Notes: a model not told the origin generated them from the sequence alone. A stretch of 64,000 bases of DNA from RGIG990 sp045589455 (GCA_045589455.1 JAZNPC010000012.1:1-64000), one strand, 5' to 3'; counted from the stretch's first letter, positions 25,273 to 35,500 are shown. Program-made: numbers and translations.

Positions 25273-25302
25273 AAAGTACCATAATTTTTTTGTGCTAGTC
25301 AA
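25273..25302 (-). promoter_or_regulatory. Candidate promoter of expressed cassette C6
   Basis: TTGACT (25297-25302) and TACTTT (25273-25278) with an 18-bp spacer, about 70 bp upstream of the C6 ATG. No comparable element with a start codon precedes the other five bodies. Sigma-70-like match only. Confidence 0.5.
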
Positions 25303-25715
25303 CTCCAATTTTTACAAAAATAACATTTTTTTTATTTTTTTTTAATTACATATTATATAACCACCGTAATGAGATAATTTTCGAATAAAAAAATATTTTT
25401 TTGGTGCATGAAAACATCACTTGGTGAAAAAAAATTTTGGCGCAAGAAAATGCGTTGATGTTGCGCTTGTGTTTGCACCAAATTTTTCTCTAAATCACCT
25501 GTAAAATATAGGGTTTTGTGCAATTTTTCTATATTTGCTGCAGGATTTTGGGGCAAATTGGGGCAAACCTTGGGGCAAATCCATATTTTTGGGGCAAGGG
25601 GCAAAATGACCAATGTTGATTTGCAAGCACTTAAGCAAACACATTTTGGAGAAAACAGCTAATTTTTTGTATTTGGAGCAAAACCTTGCGCCAATTTGCC
25701 CCAAAGCCCTAAAAA

Positions 25716-26000
25716 GCGAGAGGAGGCAAGGGTTGACACCCTGCCACCTCTCGCCCCAGCAACACCGGGCGGCCAGCCACCCTCATCTTCTCTATGCAAC
25801 TATCATACTATCATACTGTCATACTATCAAACTATCAAACTATCAAACTACAAAAAAATGGAACTTTTTAGGTGTTGGAAAGTTTGACAGTTTGCGAGTG
25901 GGTGAGTTGGACAGTTTGACAGTTGGGGATGAGGGTGGCTCTGCCGCCCGGTGTTGCTGGGGCTCAAGGTGGCAAGGTGCCAAACCTTTGCCTCCTTGAG
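25716..26000. repeat. Left palindromic repeat of the RAYT element
   Basis: Large imperfect inverted repeat. GCCCCAGCAACACCGGGCGG (25752 on) pairs with its complement at about 25945-25965. GCCACCCTCATC pairs with GATGAGGGTGGC, and outer GGAGGCAAGG with CCTTTGCCTCC. Between the arms are direct repeats of ACTATCAAACT type and their complements. A half copy lies after the transposase at 27251-27533. Confidence 0.8.
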
Positions 26001-26101
26001 CAACGGCTTTAGCACTAGAGGCAAAAAAACTTAAAAAATGCTTGTGCATAATTTTTTTGTTTAGTATAATTTACGTGCATTTATATTCACAAGGAGTTGC
26101 T

Positions 26102-27313
26102 ATGAAACACAAAGAGAAAAAGAACACTTCTCAAATTAAGAAGCGTTGTAATGCTTGGGATTATACCAAACCAGGCACATATATGATTACGATTGCGTTA
26201 GCAAATCGGAATCACCCTATTTTAGGCAAAATCACTAAATGCGATTTCCTAGAAAATTCACCTGACAGACATCAGGACCTCCCACTAAACGAACTTTTAC
26301 ACAAGTGCAAATATGCACGAATCAAACTCTCCGTATTAGGAAGATTTGTCTATGATCAGTGGAATGCTCTTCATAGAAACTATGAAAATATTGTTACTAA
26401 GGGATGCAAGGTAATGCCAGATCATCTCCATGGCATTATTTTTGTCCACAAACCTTTGAAATTCCCCTTAGGGGAAATTATTCGAGAATTTAAATATAAA
26501 ACCACAAAATTTTATCAAGATGTGGTCCACACAAATGCTCTCCTGTGGGAGGATGGATTTGTTGATTCAATTTTAGCTAATGCTATTGCACTACAGCGTG
26601 CAATAGCATATATAAAAGATAATCCACGTAGGTTAGCAATAAAGAAGTCTTTCCCAGATATTTTTAAAGTTGCGGACAACGTTTGTATAGATGGACTTTT
26701 CCCCGACGACCCAACGGCAACCGCAAATTTCAATGCAATAGGAAATAGATTTTTGCTAGATATGCCTGATTTTTTTCAGGTTCAATGCTCGCGCAATGAT
26801 TTTGAATATCAACGAATAAATGGTGAAATAGTTCGAGAGCTAAAACCATTGATTCAAACACAGGATTTTTTGAAACAAAGAGCCGCCATGCTAAAGGCAT
26901 GCGAAAATAATGCCGTGGTAGTTTCTCCATGCATAAGCGATGGAGAAAAGGCACTTGCGAGAGAGGCTATTGAGCTTGGTTTTAAGCTGATTGTTCTATA
27001 TAGGACTGGGTTTAATAAATATTATAAGCCAAGTGGCATGCTTTTTGATTTATGTGCAAGCGGCAAATTACTGATGCTTGCACCAGCAGCATGGAAGCCT
27101 CAAATTGGCAAACACTCAATTACAAGAGAAAAAGCACTAATCCTAAATAGATTAACACAGCTCATAGCCAAAACACAGGGAAAAGATATTAAATACAAAC
27201 GCTCCCAAATAGAATTTGATGATACAATGGTAAAGCTGGCGTGTAGGAAAGCGAGAGGAGGCAAGGAGGAAGCGAGAGGAGGCAAGGAGGAAGCGAGAGG
27301 AGGCAAGGGTTGA
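26102..27313 (+). CDS. RAYT-like Y1 (IS200-type HUH) transposase with C-terminal extension
   Basis: 403 aa from ATG 26102, which has AAGGAG seven bases upstream; an earlier in-frame start at 26042 has none. The N-terminal domain begins AWDYTKPGTYMITIALANR and contains the metal-binding HUH-type motif MPDHLHGIIF near residue 110 and REFKYKTTKFYQ, as in REP-associated tyrosine transposases. Tyr residues downstream are candidates for the nucleophile. An extra C-terminal domain (about 220-380) includes VVVSPCISDGEKALAREAIELG and looks Rossmann-like, recalling DprA-type folds (uncertain). The last 20 residues (ARGGKEE repeats) are encoded by the downstream palindromic repeat, so gene and repeat overlap. 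It nicks and joins single-stranded DNA and probably mobilises the flanking repeats. Confidence 0.85.
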   Translation: MKHKEKKNTSQIKKRCNAWDYTKPGTYMITIALANRNHPILGKITKCDFLENSPDRHQDLPLNELLHKCKYARIKLSVLGRFVYDQWNALHRNYENIVTKGCKVMPDHLHGIIFVHKPLKFPLGEIIREFKYKTTKFYQDVVHTNALLWEDGFVDSILANAIALQRAIAYIKDNPRRLAIKKSFPDIFKVADNVCIDGLFPDDPTATANFNAIGNRFLLDMPDFFQVQCSRNDFEYQRINGEIVRELKPLIQTQDFLKQRAAMLKACENNAVVVSPCISDGEKALAREAIELGFKLIVLYRTGFNKYYKPSGMLFDLCASGKLLMLAPAAWKPQIGKHSITREKALILNRLTQLIAKTQGKDIKYKRSQIEFDDTMVKLACRKARGGKEEARGGKEEARGGKG

Positions 27314-27533
27314 CACCCTGCCACCTCTCGCCCCAGCAACACCGGGCGGCAAGCCACCCTCATCTTCTCTGTCTAACTATCAAACTGTCTAACTATCAAA
27401 CTGTCTAACTGTCATACTATCTAACTGTCATACTATCAAACTGCCAAACTATAAAAAAATGGAACTTTTTAGGTGTTGGAGAGTTTGACAGTTTGCGAGT
27501 GGGCGAGTTGGATAGTTTGATAGTTGGGGGTCT
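27251..27533. repeat. Right repeat of the RAYT element
   Basis: Three direct 21-bp units starting GCGAGAGGAGGCAAGG (27251, 27272, 27293), then a copy of the left-palindrome sequence through GCCACCCTCATC, followed by ACTATCAAACTGTCTA-type repeats and a closing AGTTTGACAGTTTGCGAGTG segment. It overlaps the 3' end of the transposase and ends just before the groEL terminator. Confidence 0.78.
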
Positions 27534-27534
27534 A

Positions 27535-27562
27535 CAAAAAAAGGCGGTCCGAAGACCGCCTC
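27535..27562 (-). terminator. groEL terminator
   Basis: On the minus strand AGGCGGTC-TTCG-GACCGCCT followed by a T tract: a UUCG-capped intrinsic terminator 10 bp after the groEL stop. Confidence 0.9.
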
Positions 27563-27571
27563 TTTTGTTTA

Positions 27572-29218
27572 TTACATCATTCCGTCCATTCCGTGTGCAC
27601 CAGCAGCACCGCCGCCACAGTTGCACTTCTTCTCTTCAGGAAGTTCTGTAATCATGCACTCTGTTGTGAGCAATAGACCTGCAACAGAAGAAGAGTTCTG
27701 GATTGCTAGGCGTGTAACCTTAGCTGGGTCAACAATACCCTCCTTGATCATATCAACGAACTCATCAGTTGCTGCATTGTAGCCCTGTGCACCCTTTGCC
27801 TTCTCAACCTCAGAAACAACAAGAGCTGCTTCCTTGCGGCCAGCGTTAGAAACAATCTGACGTAGAGGAGCTTCTAGGCAGTTGTAGATGATCTGCATAC
27901 CAACCTTCTCATCTGATGTCTCTGCTGTCATAGCCTCAGCTAGAGCCTTGCGGCAACGTAGTAAAGCTACACCACCACCAGGAACAATACCCTCCTCTAC
28001 AGCTGCACGTGTTGCGTGTAGAGCGTCATCGATACGATCCTTCTTCTCCTTCATAGCTACCTCAGTTGCTGCACCAACATTGATTACTGCAACACCGCCA
28101 GCTAGCTTAGCTAGACGCTCCTGGAGCTTCTCGCGATCGTAGTCAGAAGAAGTCTCTTCCATCTGATGCTTGATTTGACCAACGCGAGCCTGGATAGCAG
28201 AAGTCTTACCAGCACCCTCAACGATTGTTGTAGCGTCCTTCTCAACAGTTACGCGCTTTGCCTGACCTAGGTCCTCAAGAGTTACATTGTCAAGCTTGAT
28301 GCCTAGCTCCTCAGAAATCATCTTGCCGCCTGTTAGGATAGCGATATCCTCAAGCATTGCCTTACGGCGATCACCGAAGCCAGGTGCCTTAACAGCGCAG
28401 ATGTTTAGAGTGCCGCGTAGCTTGTTAACAACTAGAGTTGCTAGTGCCTCACCATCAACATCCTCAGCGATGATAAGAAGAGGCTTACCGGTCTTTGCAA
28501 CATTCTGTAGAACTGGTAGCAAATCCTGTAGAGAAGAAATCTTCTTCTCGTGAATTAGGATGTATGGATTATCCAATACAGCTTCCATTGAATCTGGATT
28601 TGTTACAAAGTATGGGCTTAGGTAGCCCTTATCAAACTGCATACCCTCAACAACGTCAAGAGTTGTCTCGATTGTCTTGGACTCTTCAACAGTGATTGTG
28701 CCGTCCTTGCCAACCTTCTCCATAGCCTCTGCAATCTTAGAACCAATTTCCTTATCGCCATTAGCTGAGATAGTTGCAACCTGAGCGATTTCTGTGTGCT
28801 CCTTTACCTTCTTAGATAGCTTTGCAAGGCTCTCTGTAACAACAGCTACTGCCTTATCAATGCCGCGCTTTAGGCTCATTGGATTTGCACCAGCTGTTAC
28901 GTTCTTTAGACCCTCACGATAGATAGCCTCAGCAAGAAGAACTGCTGTTGTTGTGCCGTCACCAGCTGTGTCATTTGTCTTAGAAGCAACCTCACGAACC
29001 ATCTGTGCACCCATATTCTCAAATGGGTCAGCTAGCTCGATTTCCTTTGCTACAGAAACACCGTCCTTTGTGATTGTAGGAGCGCCGAATTTCTTGTCTA
29101 GAACAACATTGCGACCACCAGGGCCAAGAGTTGTCTTTACTGCGCGTGCTAGCTTCTCAACACCAGCGAGAACTGCCTGACGTGCATCGTTATCATATTT
29201 AAGCTGTTTTGCTGCCAT
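27572..29218 (-). CDS. groL: Chaperonin GroEL (Hsp60)
   Basis: 548 aa, full length. Opens MAAKQLKYDNDARQAVLAG, contains VKTTLGPGGRNVVLD, the ATP-binding GDGTTTAVLLAEAI and the apical and equatorial signature AAVEEGIVPGGGVALLR, and ends in the usual Gly/Met-rich tail (GMDGMM). It forms the tetradecameric folding chamber with GroES. It lies 81 bp after groES in the standard groES-groEL order. No CIRCE-like inverted repeat is seen upstream of groES, so HrcA control is not evident here. Confidence 0.98.
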   Translation of the reverse strand: MAAKQLKYDNDARQAVLAGVEKLARAVKTTLGPGGRNVVLDKKFGAPTITKDGVSVAKEIELADPFENMGAQMVREVASKTNDTAGDGTTTAVLLAEAIYREGLKNVTAGANPMSLKRGIDKAVAVVTESLAKLSKKVKEHTEIAQVATISANGDKEIGSKIAEAMEKVGKDGTITVEESKTIETTLDVVEGMQFDKGYLSPYFVTNPDSMEAVLDNPYILIHEKKISSLQDLLPVLQNVAKTGKPLLIIAEDVDGEALATLVVNKLRGTLNICAVKAPGFGDRRKAMLEDIAILTGGKMISEELGIKLDNVTLEDLGQAKRVTVEKDATTIVEGAGKTSAIQARVGQIKHQMEETSSDYDREKLQERLAKLAGGVAVINVGAATEVAMKEKKDRIDDALHATRAAVEEGIVPGGGVALLRCRKALAEAMTAETSDEKVGMQIIYNCLEAPLRQIVSNAGRKEAALVVSEVEKAKGAQGYNAATDEFVDMIKEGIVDPAKVTRLAIQNSSSVAGLLLTTECMITELPEEKKCNCGGGAAGAHGMDGMM

Positions 29219-29299
29219 AATATTTTGTTCCTTTCATGCATCTGCCTTAATAATCAACTGATTTGTGGCAGAGTGCAAATATAAATTTTTGTTAAAAAA

Positions 29300-29584
29300 T
29301 TAGTCAATTACTCCGAGGATATCCTCTTCACGAACGATCTGGTATGTCTTATCGCCCATCTTAACCTCAGTGCCGCCGTATTTTGGCATTAGAACTGTAT
29401 CGCCAACCTTAACGTCGAAAGGCAATTCCTTGCCAGCTTCGTCGCGCTTGATACCAAGAGCAACAACCTTGCCCTCCTGTGGTTTTTCTTTTGCTGTATC
29501 AGGGATAAAGATTCCGCCCTTGATCTGCTCTTTGATTTCAACTGGTTCTACTAGAACTCTGTCACCTAGTGGTCTAATTTTCAT
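29300..29584 (-). CDS. groS: Co-chaperonin GroES (Hsp10)
   Basis: 94 aa. MKIRPLGDRVLVEPVE start, mobile-loop region GGIFIPDTAKEKPQEG and VLMPKYGGTEVKM are canonical. Caps the GroEL ring. First gene of the groES-groEL operon; GGAGACAAATAA precedes the ATG. Confidence 0.98.
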   Translation of the reverse strand: MKIRPLGDRVLVEPVEIKEQIKGGIFIPDTAKEKPQEGKVVALGIKRDEAGKELPFDVKVGDTVLMPKYGGTEVKMGDKTYQIVREEDILGVID

Positions 29585-29653
29585 TTATTTGTCTCCTAAT
29601 AATTTATTAAATTTGGGAAATTGTTGGGTTATTATTTATTATAAGGTGCTGTG

Positions 29654-29685
29654 GGGATGCTCATTCATTTGGGGAGGAGCATCCC
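29654..29685 (-). terminator. Hairpin downstream of dnaK
   Basis: 9-bp perfect stem GGGATGCTC/GAGCATCCC in the dnaK-groES gap, 35 bp after the dnaK stop. The T tract is weak, so termination is plausible but not certain. Confidence 0.55.
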
Positions 29686-29719
29686 GCACTAGCATTCGCT
29701 TTTGTTGAGAGCGGAGGGA

Positions 29720-31636
29720 TTAGTCCTTCATCTCGAAATCAGCGTCTACGACCTTCTCGTCATTCTTCTTGCTAGAAGAAGTATCTGCATCATTCTGAGG
29801 AGGAGGTGGAGTACCTGCATCCTGAGCTGCACCAGCTGCTGGGCCCTGAGAAGAATACATCTGCTCAGCAATTGCATTCATCTCATTTGTTAGAGCCTCC
29901 TGCTTTGCCTTGATTGCATCAATATCGTCACCCTTTAGAGCATTCTTTAGGTCTTCAATAGCTGCATCAACCTTTGCCTTCTTATCAGCATCGATCTTAT
30001 CGCCATTTTCCTTAAGAGCCTTCTCTACCTGGTAAACCATTGACTCAGCCTGGTTGCGAGTGTCAACTGCTTCGCGCTTCTTTGAATCCTCATCAGCGTG
30101 AGCCTCTGCATCACGAACCATGCGCTTTACCTCTTCTTCGGATAGACCGGAGGAAGCTGTGATTGTGATCTTCTGCTCTTTGCCTGTGCCCTTGTCATGA
30201 GCTGTAACATTTAGGATGCCGTTAGCATCAAGGTCAAATGTTACCTCAATCTGTGGAACACCGCGTGGTGCAGGTGGGATACCATCAAGCTGGAAGTTAC
30301 CTAGAAGTTTGTTGTCACGAGCAAACTTTCTCTCACCCTGGTAGATCTTGATATCTACAGATGGCTGCTGATCAGCTGCTGTTGAGAATACCTCAGACTT
30401 CTTAGTAGGGATTGTTGTGTTGCGCTCGATTAGTGGAGTAAATACGCCGCCAAGTGTCTCGATACCTAGAGTTAGAGGAGTTACGTCAAGAAGTAGAACA
30501 TCCTTAACCTCACCCTTTAGGATACCGCCCTGGATAGCAGCACCAACGCCTACAACCTCGTCAGGATTTACGCCCTTGTGTGGCTCCTTACCAAAGATTT
30601 CCTTTGCTAGCTCCTGGATACGTGGCATACGAGTTGAACCACCAACAAGGATTACCTCATCGATTGAGCTTACGCCAGCATCTCTCATGCAGTTGCGGCA
30701 TGGAGTTGCAGCGCGCTGAATCATATCCTCACATAGCTGCTCTAGCTTAGCGCGTGATAGGCTAACTGCTAGGTGCTTAGGACCTGTTGCGTCCATTGTG
30801 ATAAATGGAAGGTTAATATCTGTTGAAGGAGCAGATGAAAGCTCGCACTTTGCCTTCTCAGCAGCTTCCTTTAGACGCTGCTTAGCCATTGGATCCTGAG
30901 AAAGGTCAATGCCATTCTCCTTCTTAAACTCATCTACCAACCAGCGGATAACAACGTCATCAAGATCGTCACCACCTAGGTGTGTATCACCGTTAGTTGC
31001 CTTAACCTCAAATACGCCCTCGCCAATTTCTAGGATAGAGATATCGAAGGTACCACCACCGAAGTCATAAACTGCGATTGTTTCCTCTGATTTCTTATCT
31101 AGACCATAAGCTAGAGAAGCAGCTGTTGGCTCATTAACGATACGTAGAACCTCAAGACCAGCGATGCGGCCAGCATCCTTTGTTGCCTGACGCTGTGAGT
31201 CATTAAAGTAAGCAGGAACTGTGATAACTGCCTGAGTAATTTTCTCACCTAGATATGCTTCAGCATCTGTCTTTAGCTTCTGAAGAATCATAGAGGAGAT
31301 TTCTGGTGGAGAATAGGTGTCATCGCCAACCTTGATAGCGGCGTCACCATTCTTTGCCTTTACTACTTCGTAAGGCACTAGTGTGCACTCATGAGCAACC
31401 TCGTCGAAGCGACGGCCCATAAAGCGCTTAATTGAGAAGATTGTGTTCTTTGGGTTAGTTACAGCCTGGCGCTTTGCTGCCTGACCAACTAGACGAGAAC
31501 CATCCTTTGTAAAAGCAACGATAGATGGAGTTGTGCGCTGACCCTCTGCATTAGGGATAACTACAGGCTCACCGCCCTCCATTACTGCCATACATGAATT
31601 TGTTGTACCAAGGTCGATACCTAGAATCTTTGACAT
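29720..31636 (-). CDS. dnaK: Chaperone DnaK (Hsp70)
   Basis: 638 aa, full length. The ATPase domain has LGIDLGTTNSCMAVMEGG, VPAYFNDSQRQATKDAG, IVNEPTAASLAYG, DFGGGTFDISIL and EVILVGGSTRMPRIQ. The substrate domain has LLDVTPLTLGIETLGGVFT. The C-terminal tail is Gly/Pro/Asp-rich and ends EKVVDADFEMKD. It acts with DnaJ and GrpE, neither of which is in the window. A small perfect hairpin GTCAC-GGGT-GTGAC lies 31 bp before the start (31667-31680); this is not CIRCE. Confidence 0.98.
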   Translation of the reverse strand: MSKILGIDLGTTNSCMAVMEGGEPVVIPNAEGQRTTPSIVAFTKDGSRLVGQAAKRQAVTNPKNTIFSIKRFMGRRFDEVAHECTLVPYEVVKAKNGDAAIKVGDDTYSPPEISSMILQKLKTDAEAYLGEKITQAVITVPAYFNDSQRQATKDAGRIAGLEVLRIVNEPTAASLAYGLDKKSEETIAVYDFGGGTFDISILEIGEGVFEVKATNGDTHLGGDDLDDVVIRWLVDEFKKENGIDLSQDPMAKQRLKEAAEKAKCELSSAPSTDINLPFITMDATGPKHLAVSLSRAKLEQLCEDMIQRAATPCRNCMRDAGVSSIDEVILVGGSTRMPRIQELAKEIFGKEPHKGVNPDEVVGVGAAIQGGILKGEVKDVLLLDVTPLTLGIETLGGVFTPLIERNTTIPTKKSEVFSTAADQQPSVDIKIYQGERKFARDNKLLGNFQLDGIPPAPRGVPQIEVTFDLDANGILNVTAHDKGTGKEQKITITASSGLSEEEVKRMVRDAEAHADEDSKKREAVDTRNQAESMVYQVEKALKENGDKIDADKKAKVDAAIEDLKNALKGDDIDAIKAKQEALTNEMNAIAEQMYSSQGPAAGAAQDAGTPPPPQNDADTSSSKKNDEKVVDADFEMKD

Positions 31637-32537
31637 AATTTATACCTCTTTCTTTTAAAAATCTGTGTCACGGGTGTGACTTTGGCATTTATATAGCAAA
31701 AGGTGTGCCAACTACGAAATGAGGTGGTTTTTGGGGGTTGGCGGAGGGGTTAGTGTGCCACAATGGCACAGTTTGGGACACTGGGCGCGCGCCCAGTGGG
31801 CGCTGGGGGTGTGGGGGCGTGCGTGATGGCTAGCGTGACGCCGAAGGGACGCCGAAGGGACGCAGAGACGCAGTGGACGCGGAGGGCGCGGAGCTGGTGG
31901 AAGGTGGTGGTGCGCAAGCGGGCGCGTTGCGCCAGGGCGTTCATCGCCCTATGCGGTCACGGAAGACAAGGCGTTCACCGCCTTGTCGGCGGGACGAGGA
32001 ACGTCCCCTAGCCCGAGGTCGCACCGGCGATGAACGCTCGGTGCGCCGTAAGTGACGGGCTGGAAGCCCGCCTGCACCCCGGTTATGTGAGAATCGGGGA
32101 CGACTACCGCCCTCCTTGCTACGCAGGAGGGTTCACACCCGTTTCCGAGAGCAAGCCACATTCTCGAGCAAGAGAGTTTTGCACATACGCTACGCTCAAC
32201 TGCGCCGCACGCGGCGCAGCGCACAATCAAGCTTGGTGTACGCTCCGTGGCTTAATTATCTTGTGGGTCGTACACACTAGCGCTTGGCAGTTGCCCTTAC
32301 GACAAAAGGAGTAAACTCGGGCAACAACAAGCGGTAGTGTTTTCCGTCGATTCCACCACGAGAGCCTCCGCGCTCTCCGCGCCCTCCCTGACCTCCGTCC
32401 TGTCCGCCGTAGTTTTAACGTAGATGGAAGTTTTAACGTAGGAGGTTGAGTCCCTTTGGCATCACGTAAGCTAGCACACATAAAGCGGCAAGGATGTCGC
32501 TTCTCCATAATACCCTCTTGCTTTTTCCGCAAAGCGC
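31637..32537. repeat. Intergenic repeat mosaic upstream of dnaK
   Basis: About 900 bp with no credible gene. The first 100 bp probably carries the dnaK promoter. The rest contains CGCAGAGACGCAG-type repeats (31855-31900), small GC-rich stem-loops, a block at 32078-32165 shared with 13290-13390 (GGTTATGTGAGAATCGGGGA and following), the GC-rich block shared with 7.2 kb, a type II nested hairpin (32274-32340) and an AAGCGGCA...TGTCGCTT stem-loop (32483-32502). Confidence 0.78.
32274..32340. repeat. Nested hairpin element, type II copy 3
   Basis: Same arms as at 7262-7328: ACACTAGCGCTTG / CAAGCGGTAGTGT, inner GTTGCCC/GGGCAAC. Confidence 0.75.
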
Positions 32538-32570
32538 AAAAAAGGCGTCCCGGAGGACGCCTTTTTTTTA
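32538..32570 (-). terminator. Terminator of the pseudopilin operon
   Basis: AGGCGTCC-CGG-GGACGCCT type stem (minus strand) with a following T tract. The stem overlaps the stop codon of the last gene. Confidence 0.88.
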
Positions 32571-35500
32571 TTCAACTATGCGAACTGAACGAATGTGCCA
32601 ATTGTGATAGTTAACAATATTGCCTTTCTTATCTCGTACAATTTCTCCAGCAGTATCGCGTGCTGGCTCTGTATCACGCCATGCTTCAACAATAGCCTCC
32701 TTACTTGCTAATGTGACACCCTCTTTATCTGAACCTAATTTAGGAGTAAATGCGTCAGAGCGAATTACAATAGTAAAGGTTTGACCACGTGTAGTTACAT
32801 AAGGCGCCATTCGAGAGATTAGCTTTTCACGACCAAAATCTGAATATGGGTTAATATCAACTTTATCTAATACACCAATATTATCCTCGCTAAGCATATA
32901 GGTTAAGATTGAATCCTCAGCAGAATCGGAATAACCTAGCTGAGAAATATCCTTAAAGAAGCTAATTTCTTTGGAACCATAATCTATATTCTCTTTAAGC
33001 ATACGAGAAGCAATTTCCCATGAGGTTCTATAATCAAAACCAAGTCCATATAGAACAGCCATCAATGGCTCTGGATTCAATCCATTAGATGCTTCAACAT
33101 AGACATCAGGCTTTACATTTCCACCTATACTTAGTGACTTTGGATTTGAATAGCTACCTTTGTGATCCATAGCAAATTTTACTCTACCATATGACTTCTC
33201 TTGCGTCATTAGCAAAGGAGGTGCATTTAGATTTACTTTGCCTGGCATTAATACAGATGGGCTATCTACAGTAAAGAAATCTAGCACTGTATGGAAATCA
33301 TACTCATTATTTGGTGTTTGAGTTCTATATAGAGAGATTGTTTCCCAAGGACCAATACAAAGCATACCTAGCTCACCAACACTCTCAATACCTGCTGCAC
33401 CCCAATCTACTTCGAAATCACTCTTATCATAATCTAGATTAGCTGTATAAATATTACTACCAGGAACCTTATGAAGCGTATCTGGATATGGTTTACCAAA
33501 ATCTAGACCTGTAGAATCAAAATTCATTAACCCATTCCAAAAGGCCGGGTTCACTTCTCCATCTCCATTTGCAGAATAACCCATTGCTAATTTTGCATAT
33601 GGATTTGTTGGGTCTGGTGCCATATTGCTTGTTGGGGTAAATTCTGTTGGGTCATCTAGACCCATCTCATAACTCTTTAGCTCAGAAAAAGCACCCAAAC
33701 TTTCTGCCATCACATTATTTACCCAATATGGGAAGGACTCTAGGCCTCCATCGCGATATTCATTCAAGCACTCTGTTGCATAAGCAAAGCGCTGATCAAT
33801 TGACATTGCATAGCCAATACGATGACACTTATGATTATTTGCATCCTTTCTAAACAAAGGAAGCTTGAAGTGAATATAGCTTTCAGGACCTTCATCTCCT
33901 CTATCACGAAGTCTTGGTGCAGGAACTGCTTGAGCAACAGTGCCTCCAGCAGAAATATCAACGGCCATAAATACATCAATAGAATAATCTGCAAGATTAT
34001 CGTTAAAGCCAGCTTTTTCCCAGCTAAATTCGCCCTTGATATCTGAGACTTTGAGCGGTGTCTCCTCTGGTGAGGTCTTAATAGTTGGGCACTGAATATA
34101 TACAGTGATTACTTCTTCAACTGTCTCCTCAACCTTAATGGTGTTATTCTTCTCGCTTGCAGAATATTCGAGAGGATCTTCTACTGCACCTCTAAAGGTC
34201 TCATCTGGGTCAATAATTATTTTTGGATCACCATTAATTCCATCCTGAATATGTGTAAAGATATCTTTTCCATCTGCCTCTGGACCGAATAAGATGGTTA
34301 CATCCATATTTGCATTATTTTTTGGAGCCTTTCTACCATATGGATTTACTGCCCAAATTAAGAAATTAACAGGAAGCTCATATTTTGCATAATATTTTGC
34401 TGTTGATGTTCCTGGCTCTATGACTGCTTCATCACCTACCTCAGTAAACTTACCATCACCATTGTGACGATAAATTACATCTGGTTTAAGAGCAGGCCTT
34501 TCTGTCCAGCCAACAACTGTTGAAAGCATAGGAACGGATTTAAAGCAAGGTGCATTTAAATATGATTTATATCTCTTGCCATTAAATGACACATCCTTTT
34601 TATTAATTGGTCCACCATGCTCATCATTAATCAACTCAGTAGCCATCTCAAGATATTCATTGTTTCCTATTGGGCGACCACTCTTATAGGAATAGTACTC
34701 AACAAAGGAAAGCAAAGCCAAATCGGCTCGAGTTAATGTATTTTTCATTTGACCAACTCGAGGAAATTCCCATTCTACATTAGTAACGGGGTTATCAAAT
34801 TCAATTTTTCCCTCTCCATATGTGCCGTCTTCATTCCAATTCAAACGTTCAAAAACGCTGTGAAATGCAATATGGATTTTTTCAACATCTGATTGGGTTA
34901 ATGTTTTTTTACCATCAATTTGAACTGCCTCTGTAAGAGCATCCCAATCCTCAAAGCCAGCATCTTGATATTCCTTTATATCCTTCATACGAATAGGATA
35001 TGGGCTCATACCAAAAGCAGCTGCAGGACCAAACACATCTGGAAGGAACAAGCATGAGGTTTTGTTCGGTGGGAAGAAATTTATAAACATCTTAGGCGCG
35101 CCCTTAATTCTACCATCATCATACATCAAGCTTTCATTGAGGGTAACCAAATCTGCAAATGAGGTAAAGCCAAACTTTTCTTCTTCTTCACGAGCATCTA
35201 AGAAGGAATAGTTACTAAATCCAACATTTCTTTTACCTATTGCAGCAAAGGATGTATTGTTTAATTGATGAGTTTCTTCTGGGAATGCAAGCACACCTGT
35301 TTCACTTACCATATTTGGGTCTAGATAACCAGTAGTATTTACAGCTACATATGCTACACGGCCTACAATAGAATCCTCATCTAGACGATCTGTACCATCG
35401 GCTGCATAGTTACTTAGAGGGATGCCAGCATATAGCAAGCGCCAATCAACCTTTGCATTTTTCACTAGAGCTCTAGTTGTTGGATTAAGGTGGCGCTGTG

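Larger units (their letters stand above)
25205..26101. other. Intergenic region: C6 promoter, GGGGCAAA repeats, palindrome
   Basis: Nearly 900 bp without a supported gene. The first 170 bp holds the C6 promoter region and is very AT-rich. Positions 25548-25605 contain about five copies of a TGGGGCAAA-type unit. From 25716 to 26000 lies an imperfect palindrome of about 285 bp belonging to the RAYT element. The last 100 bp is AT-rich and probably carries the transposase promoter. Confidence 0.7.

Noticed and set aside
25353..25613. Minus-strand reading frame of 86 codons upstream of C6
   Set aside because: AT-rich and repeat-derived, with no ribosome site, no domain and low-complexity GGGGCAAA units in its 5' half.
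25716..27533. CRISPR array in the ACTATCAAACT repeats
   Set aside because: Units are about 10 bp with no spacers of constant length and no cas genes; they belong to the RAYT palindrome.
29585..31740. CIRCE/HrcA operators upstream of groES or dnaK
   Set aside because: No TTAGCACTC-N9-GAGTGCTAA-like inverted repeat was found; only a short GTCAC/GTGAC hairpin before dnaK.
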